Both the position numbers and the translations under genes were made by a program. Below, in pieces: positions 55,252 to 64,000 of a stretch of 64,000 bases of DNA (its first letter is position 1; every line of letters begins with the position of its first letter). The notes beneath the pieces were generated by a model. It was not told the origin of the DNA. It saw nothing but the letters and a program-made list of their open reading frames with translations, and did no database searches. Source of the DNA: Frateuria_A yonginensis (GTDB lineage Bacteria > Pseudomonadota > Gammaproteobacteria > Xanthomonadales > Rhodanobacteraceae); assembly GCF_037137055.1 (NCBI RefSeq), contig NZ_JBBBNY010000004.1:248001-312000 (forward strand), written 5' to 3'.

Positions 55252-57900
55252 TTGCGGCTTCCTCTCGACCACACCGTGCGCGACGACCAGACCCCCTCCC
55301 CGATCCGACTCGCCGACTACCGCCCGCCCGCCTGGCGCGTGGACCACATCGAACTGGAGTTCGACCTGGGCATCGACGCCAGCGAGGTGCGGTCGCGCCT
55401 GCAGCTCGCGCGCGACCCCGCACAGGACGCGCCGCTGCGGCTGGACGGCGAGGGGCTGGAACTGCTCGCCATCGCGCTCGACGGCCGGCCGCTGGACGAG
55501 GGCACCTACCGCTACCGCGACAACGTGCTGGAGGTCGACGGCGCGCGCGACGGCAGCGTGCTGGAGACCCGCGTGCGCGTGCGGCCGGCGGCCAATACCG
55601 CGCTGGAGGGGCTGTACCTGTCCGGCTCGCGCGAGCGCGGCTTCCTGCTGACCCAGTGCGAGGCGGAGGGCTTCCGCCACATCACCTTCTTTCCCGACCG
55701 GCCCGACGTGCTGGCCAAGTACACGGTCACCCTGCGCGCCGACCGCGCGCGCTTCCCGGTGCTGCTCGCCGGCGGCAACCCGGACGGCGCGGGCGAGCTG
55801 CCGGACGGGCGGCACTGGGCGCGCTTCGTCGATCCGTACCCGAAGCCCTGCTACCTGTTCGCGCTGGTCGCCGGGCGGCTGGAGAGGATCGAGCGCGACT
55901 ACCGCACCGCCGACGGCCGCGACGTCAGGCTCGTGATCTGGGCCGAAGCCGACGTGATCGACTGCTGCGGCTACGCGATGGACGCGCTCGAACGGGCCAT
56001 GCGCTGGGACGAGCAGGCCTACGGGCGCAACTACGATCTGTCCGTGTTCCACGTCGTCGCCACCCACGACTTCAACATGGGCGCGATGGAGAACAAGGGC
56101 CTCAACATCTTCAACGCCAAGTACCTGCTGGCCGACCCGGACACCACCACCGACGACGAGTACCGCGCGGTCGAGGCGGTGATCGGCCACGAGTATTTCC
56201 ACAACTGGAGCGGCAACCGCGTGACCTGCCGCGACTGGTTCCAGCTCTCGCTCAAGGAAGGCCTCACCGTGTTCCGCGAGCAGCAGTTCTCGGCGGACAT
56301 GAACTCGGCGCCGCTCAAGCGCATCGACGACGTGGCGCTGCTGCGCCGCGCGCAGTTCCCCGAGGATGCCGGCCCGCTCGCCCATCCGGTGCGGCCGGCG
56401 CAGTACAGCGAGATCAACAACTTCTACACCGCCACGGTGTACGAGAAGGGCTCGGAACTGGTGCGCATGCTCGCCGGCCGTCTGGGGCGCGAAGGCTTCC
56501 GACGTGGCATGGACCTGTACTTCGCGCGCAACGACGGCCGTGCCGCGACCATCGAGGACTTCCTCACTGCGCTGGGCGAGGCCAACGGGCTGGACCTGTC
56601 GCCCTACCTCGCCTGGTACGGCCAGGCCGGCACCCCGCGGCTGGTCGCCGAGGGCCGTCACGATCCGGTGCGGCGCGAGTACGCGCTGACCCTGCGCCAG
56701 CACACGCCGCCCACCCCGGGCCAGCCGGACAAGCGTCCGCTGCCGATCCCGGTCAAGCTCGCGTTGTTCGATCCGGACGGCCGCATGCTGCCGCTGCAGG
56801 ATGGCGCGACCGAGCAGGTGGTGGTGCTCGATCGGGCCGAGCACACGTTCGTCTTTCCCGGTATCGAGCGCGCCCCGGTGCCGTCGTTGCTGCGCGGCTT
56901 CTCGGCGCCGGTGATCCTCGAGTGCGCCTACGCGCCGGCCGAGCTGGCGCTGCTGCTGACCCACGACACGGATGGCTTCAACCGCTGGGAGGCGGCGCAG
57001 CAGTTGGCCTGGCGTGCCTACGCCGAGTTGCGTGACGAGCGCGATCGGGCAGCGCTGACCGTCTGGTGCGAGACCCTGGCCGGGCTGTTCGAGACCATGA
57101 AACTGGACGCGGCGCTGCTCGCCGACCTGCTCACCCCGCCGGGCGAGGTGGAGCTGGCCGAACGCGAGACCGACGTCGATCCCGCGCGCATCCATGCGCT
57201 GCATCAGGCGCTGCAGCGCGAACTGGCGACACGTATCGGCAACGCCGCGCTGCACGCGCGCTATCACGACCTTGCGTCCGACGCCGCCGCGGCGCTGGAC
57301 GCGGCCAGCCAGGCGCGCCGACGACTCAGGCGCCGCGTGCTGGAACTGCTCGCCCTGGTCGACACCGCGGCCGCGCAGGCGCTGGCTGCCGCGCAGTTCG
57401 ACCAGGCCGCGACCATGACCGACCGCCTGGCCGCGCTGGCGGTGCTGGTGCGCAGCGCGGCGCCGCAAGCCGACGCGGCGCTGGCGCACTACCGCAAGCG
57501 CTACGACGGCAACGCACTGGCGCTGGACAAGTGGTTCGCCGTGCAGGCACAGCTCCCGGGGGAGGCTGCGCTGGCGCGCGTGCGGGCGCTGGAGGCCGAT
57601 CCGAGATTCACCCTGAAGAACCCCAACCGCGTGCAGGCCCTGTTCGGCACCTGGGCCCGCGGCAACCCCAGCGGCTTCCACCGCGCCGATGGCGAGGGGT
57701 ACCGCCTGCTCGCGGCGCGGCTGGCCGAACTGGATGCGCTCAACCCGCAGGTGGCGGCGCGGCTGGCCACGGCCTTCAACGGCTGGCAGCGGCTCGAACC
57801 GGTCCGCCGCGGACAGGCACGCGCGGCGGTGGCGGGACTGGCGGACAGGCGCCTCTCGCGCAACCTCGCCGAGATCGTGGGCAACATGCTCAAGGCGTAG
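55252..57900 (+). CDS. pepN: Aminopeptidase N (M1 family)
   Basis: 882 residues, similar to E. coli PepN (870). The substrate motif G-A-M-E-N (277-281) and zinc site H313-E-Y-F-H317 with E336 (L-K-E-G-L-T) are intact, followed by the C-terminal Ig-like and helical domains of bacterial PepN. It releases N-terminal residues from peptides in the cytosol. The start is uncertain: TTG 55252 or GTG 55276, neither with a clear SD. Confidence 0.93.
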   Translation: MRLPLDHTVRDDQTPSPIRLADYRPPAWRVDHIELEFDLGIDASEVRSRLQLARDPAQDAPLRLDGEGLELLAIALDGRPLDEGTYRYRDNVLEVDGARDGSVLETRVRVRPAANTALEGLYLSGSRERGFLLTQCEAEGFRHITFFPDRPDVLAKYTVTLRADRARFPVLLAGGNPDGAGELPDGRHWARFVDPYPKPCYLFALVAGRLERIERDYRTADGRDVRLVIWAEADVIDCCGYAMDALERAMRWDEQAYGRNYDLSVFHVVATHDFNMGAMENKGLNIFNAKYLLADPDTTTDDEYRAVEAVIGHEYFHNWSGNRVTCRDWFQLSLKEGLTVFREQQFSADMNSAPLKRIDDVALLRRAQFPEDAGPLAHPVRPAQYSEINNFYTATVYEKGSELVRMLAGRLGREGFRRGMDLYFARNDGRAATIEDFLTALGEANGLDLSPYLAWYGQAGTPRLVAEGRHDPVRREYALTLRQHTPPTPGQPDKRPLPIPVKLALFDPDGRMLPLQDGATEQVVVLDRAEHTFVFPGIERAPVPSLLRGFSAPVILECAYAPAELALLLTHDTDGFNRWEAAQQLAWRAYAELRDERDRAALTVWCETLAGLFETMKLDAALLADLLTPPGEVELAERETDVDPARIHALHQALQRELATRIGNAALHARYHDLASDAAAALDAASQARRRLRRRVLELLALVDTAAAQALAAAQFDQAATMTDRLAALAVLVRSAAPQADAALAHYRKRYDGNALALDKWFAVQAQLPGEAALARVRALEADPRFTLKNPNRVQALFGTWARGNPSGFHRADGEGYRLLAARLAELDALNPQVAARLATAFNGWQRLEPVRRGQARAAVAGLADRRLSRNLAEIVGNMLKA

Positions 57901-57922
57901 CCGCCAGGGACACGGCCTTTAT

Positions 57923-58020
57923 GGCAGCGAGCCTGCTCGCGATGCTCCTTGCCTTTTGCGCCGGGCAGGTCGTCGGCCGGGCGCGCCATCGAAAAGCATC
58001 GCGGGCAAGCTCGCGCCTGC
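57923..58020. repeat. REP-like inverted pair after pepN
   Basis: Left arm GGCAGCGAGCCTGCTCGCGA (57923-57942) and right arm GCATCGCGGGCAAGCTCGCG (57996-58015) inverted, about 50 bases apart. Confidence 0.75.
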
Positions 58021-58092
58021 GCCCCCGGCGGGGGCGCGTCCGCTACGTGGGGCGTCCCGGCGTCGCGGCGCCGCCGTCGCCAGGCCCGCCGA

Positions 58093-58278
58093 TCAGGCGG
58101 CCAGCTGGTCCAGCGCGCTGCGCAGGCGGTGCATGTGCGACTCCAGGCGGGGACGCAACTGCTGGCGCTCCTGTTCGCTGCGCCCGGCCAGGCGTTCGAT
58201 CGCCATCTGCACCTTGCCGATCTCGATCATCAGGTCGTGGCGCGGATAGACCGGCTGGAAGTCGAGGACGTTGTCCAT
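58093..58278 (-). CDS. Small alpha-helical protein (61 aa), unknown
   Basis: 61 residues, rich in Leu, Arg, Glu and Gln, with a predicted long amphipathic helix after residue 15 (M-I-E-I-G-K-V-Q-M-A-I-E-R-L). No hydrophobic segment. No strong SD. The coding-type amino acid composition suggests a real gene, but I do not recognise it. Confidence 0.55.
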   Translation of the reverse strand: MDNVLDFQPVYPRHDLMIEIGKVQMAIERLAGRSEQERQQLRPRLESHMHRLRSALDQLAA

Positions 58279-58451
58279 GGCGGAACGGGAAAGTCGGTTG
58301 ACCCGAGCGGGCTCTGCAACCGCCGTGCCAGAGCGTGAAGCCCGTCACACCCGAGCCGGGACCGCGTCGGCCGGCTGACGCTCAGCGTCAGCTGCCCTAC
58401 AAAAAAAAGCCGCAACTAGTCACTTTTTATTCACGGCGGTACTGGGAATAT
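58279..58451. other. Non-coding gap upstream of the candidate small RNA
   Basis: Part of the 573-bp gap between the 61-aa gene and mnmG. It holds a perfect 8-bp inverted repeat GCTGACGC/GCGTCAGC (58374-58392) followed by an A8 run, and an AT-rich patch 58398-58450 that stands out in this GC-rich DNA and may contain a promoter. No gene seen. Confidence 0.5.
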
Positions 58452-58607
58452 CGCTCCCGCAGTCGCGAGGGAGCGCGACGGCGCCCGCGACTTTCCGGTT
58501 TCTGGCGCCCGGCAACACGGTCATCCTGGATTCCCCCTGTTCCTGAGACCGCCGGGCGCCAGATCTAAGCAAGGCCAAGCCCCGCCCGATGGCGGGGCTT
58601 GGCTTTT
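58452..58607 (+). ncRNA. Candidate structured small RNA upstream of mnmG
   Basis: Three consecutive hairpins: 58452-58475 (7 bp, CGCTCCC/GGGAGCG), 58501-58563 (perfect 13-bp stem TCTGGCGCCCGGC/GCCGGGCGCCAGA around a 37-nt C-rich loop) and 58574-58603 (13-bp stem) followed by TTTT. No convincing plus-strand protein gene lies here, yet the terminator needs an upstream transcript. The 5' end is not fixed; it is probably in or just before 58430-58452. It matches no RNA family I can name. Confidence 0.45.
58574..58607 (+). terminator. Intrinsic terminator of the candidate small RNA
   Basis: Perfect 13-bp stem GCCAAGCCCCGCC/GGCGGGGCTTGGC with CGAT loop, then TTTT. Orientation is plus strand only; no T-run on the minus side. 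Confidence 0.8.
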
Positions 58608-58851
58608 GTGGGGGCGGAAAAGGCGACGGCGCCGCGGGAAACCCGACGGCGCCGTCATGCTTCCTTTCCTGGTACGCGACCGGGCCCCTGTCTGCCCGGC
58701 CTCGGCGCGCGGCCTCGCGCAGCGTCTGTCCAAGGAAAGTGCACGCAGAGTGAAGCAGCATTCGTGCCAAGCTCTTGATTTTGCGCAGAGCTGCGCCATG
58801 AAGCGCTACCATACGCACGCTCTTTATCTGTCCGCACGCGACGCGACTCCG

Positions 58852-60726
<1,875 letters not shown>

Positions 60727-60734
60727 ACGCCCCC

Positions 60735-60814
60735 TGTAGCAGCGCGCTTGCTCGCGATGCCTTTTGCGCGGGAATTCGAAAGGCGGGAGCATCGTGAGCA
60801 AGCGCGCTCCTACA
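60735..60814. repeat. REP-like inverted pair after mnmG
   Basis: Left arm TGTAGCAGCGCGCTTGCTCG (from 60735) and right arm GCATCGTGAGCAAGCGCGCT (60789-60808) then CCTACA, inverted, in the mnmG-RDD gap. Confidence 0.8.
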
Positions 60815-60868
60815 ACGCCTGGCCACATGGCATGATCGGGCGTTCCGAACACGAGCGGAGTACGCCTG

Positions 60869-61624
60869 ATGGAAGTGTGGATCGGCCGCGACGGCCAGCG
60901 CCATGGTCCCTACAAGGAAGAGGACGTGCGCCAGTGGCTGCGCGACGGCCAGCTCGCGCGCGACGACCTGGGCTGGTACGAGGGCCTGGCCGACTGGCAA
61001 CCACTGTCTGTGCTGTTCCCCGACGCGCTCGCCGCCACGCCGCCCCCGTTCGGACCGTCCGCGGCGGTGCCGCCGTCGACCAACACTACTGCGGCACTGG
61101 AGGACTATGCCGGCTTCTGGAAGCGGCTGGTCGCCTACATCATCGACGCGATCGTCCTGTTCGTCCCCAACACGCTGATCATGAAGGCGTTCGGCGAGGG
61201 CGCCGCGCAGGCGCAGCTGCAGCAGGCCGTGCTGTCGGCCGGGCAGGACGTCGATCGCGTCTTTGCCGCCTATGGCCAGTACTACGAGAGCATGCAGACC
61301 GCCTACCTGCTCACCTGGCTGCTGGCCTGGCTGTACTTCGCCGTCTGCGAAAGCTCGGCCTGGCAGGGCACGGTGGGCAAGCTCGCGCTGGGCATTCGCG
61401 TGACCGACCTGCAGGGGCGGCGCATCAGCTTTCCGCGGGCACTGGGCCGCTACGCCGCCAAGATCCTCAGCGCGATGATCCTGCTGATCGGCTTCCTGAT
61501 GGTCGCCTGGACGCGGCGCAAGCAGGGCCTGCACGACATGCTCGCCAACACCCTGGTATTGAACGGCCGCGCGGCCGTGTTCCGCGAGCGGGAACGGCGG
61601 GACGACCGCTCTTTCCACGCGTAG
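60869..61624 (+). CDS. RDD-family membrane protein with N-terminal GYF_2 domain
   Basis: 251 residues. Residues 1-50 form a GYF_2-type domain (M-E-V-W-I-G-R-D-G...G-P-Y...W-L-R-D-G-Q-L). A linker leads to an RDD domain (about 85-230) with F-W-K-R-L-V-A-Y-I-I-D and several helices, including K-L-A-L-G-I-R-V-T-D and K-Q-G-L-H-D. RDD proteins are inner-membrane proteins of mostly unknown role. It is 104 bp upstream of tex on the same strand. Confidence 0.88.
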   Translation: MEVWIGRDGQRHGPYKEEDVRQWLRDGQLARDDLGWYEGLADWQPLSVLFPDALAATPPPFGPSAAVPPSTNTTAALEDYAGFWKRLVAYIIDAIVLFVPNTLIMKAFGEGAAQAQLQQAVLSAGQDVDRVFAAYGQYYESMQTAYLLTWLLAWLYFAVCESSAWQGTVGKLALGIRVTDLQGRRISFPRALGRYAAKILSAMILLIGFLMVAWTRRKQGLHDMLANTLVLNGRAAVFRERERRDDRSFHA

Positions 61625-61689
61625 CCAGGTCGCCGGATCGGCCGGACCGCCGGACCGCCGCACGGCCCGACGGATCGTGCGCCGGTTGC

Positions 61690-61695
61690 TATGAT
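61690..61695 (+). promoter_or_regulatory. Candidate -10 (TATGAT) of tex
   Basis: TATGAT, 33 bases before the tex ATG. No clear -35. Confidence 0.4.
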
Positions 61696-61728
61696 CGACG
61701 GCTTCCTGCCTCACCGAAGCACGCTTAC

Positions 61729-64000
<2,272 letters not shown>

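Noticed and set aside
58420..58524. A 34-codon minus-strand frame with a G-rich stretch before its ATG
   Set aside because: It runs through one arm of the 13-bp hairpin of the RNA candidate, has no recognisable homology, and the G-rich stretch is the complement of the loop. Kept only as a remote alternative.
58335..58568. A 77-codon plus-strand frame ending near the terminator
   Set aside because: Arg/Pro-rich, no SD, composition not like the real genes; hairpins explain the region better.

Overview
The window is GC-rich, densely coded chromosomal DNA from a gammaproteobacterium. The most likely source is Xanthomonadales, probably the Rhodanobacteraceae/Xanthomonadaceae side. Reasons: a GlcNAc/chitooligosaccharide locus with TonB-dependent receptor, NagX-like, NagP-like, NagA and SIS-type deaminase genes under a LacI regulator; an RpfC-like hybrid kinase; a large Oar-like TonB receptor; a BioC/BioH biotin cluster; and many short REP-like palindromes. 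The genus cannot be fixed from the sequence alone. No phage, IS element, CRISPR array or rRNA was seen. There is one tRNA, Arg(CCG).

Layout. 1-3.4 kb: small envelope or stress genes (lipoprotein, PA2169-type four-helix protein, DUF488 protein, secreted esterase, Gly-rich secreted protein). 3.6-8.6 kb: an OmpR/EnvZ-type pair, an orphan RpfC-like hybrid kinase, and lpxH. 8.7-16 kb: tRNA-Arg, two tandem M61 peptidases with PDZ domains, an APC permease and a sterol-desaturase-family membrane protein. 16-20.4 kb: an Oar-like TonB receptor and a glycerophosphodiester phosphodiesterase. 20.5-33.3 kb: the GlcNAc/chitooligosaccharide locus. 33.4-37.8 kb: a lipoprotein 5'-nucleotidase, thrB and thrC. 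37.8-41.4 kb: a GAF-GGDEF cyclase, a small acidic protein, ubiA, comF and a small membrane protein. 41.5-46.3 kb: bioB-bioF-trhO-bioH-bioC. 46.3-55.2 kb: an SDR, trehalase, DUF72 protein, two unknown envelope proteins, tag, an EamA transporter, a Ser/Thr dehydratase and an aldose epimerase. 55.2-64 kb: pepN, a small protein, a candidate structured RNA, mnmG, an RDD/GYF protein and tex, which runs off the window end.

The best-integrated system is the GlcNAc locus. A TonB receptor and an MFS carrier import the sugar, GH20 hexosaminidase trims oligomers, and a Glk-family kinase, NagA and an SIS-type deaminase lead to fructose-6-phosphate. A LacI-family gene lies inside the locus. The divergent 400-bp region between glk and the carrier holds a perfect palindrome TGACAACGTTGTCA and a near copy. 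Each overlaps a consensus TTGACA -35 box, so one repressor could shut both arms.

Two other patterns stand out. REP-like elements repeatedly sit so that their conserved GTAGGAGC end supplies the TAG stop codon of a flanking gene, and one lies exactly between the hexosaminidase stop and the nagX start. Upstream of mnmG, three consecutive hairpins ending in a terminator suggest an unannotated small RNA.
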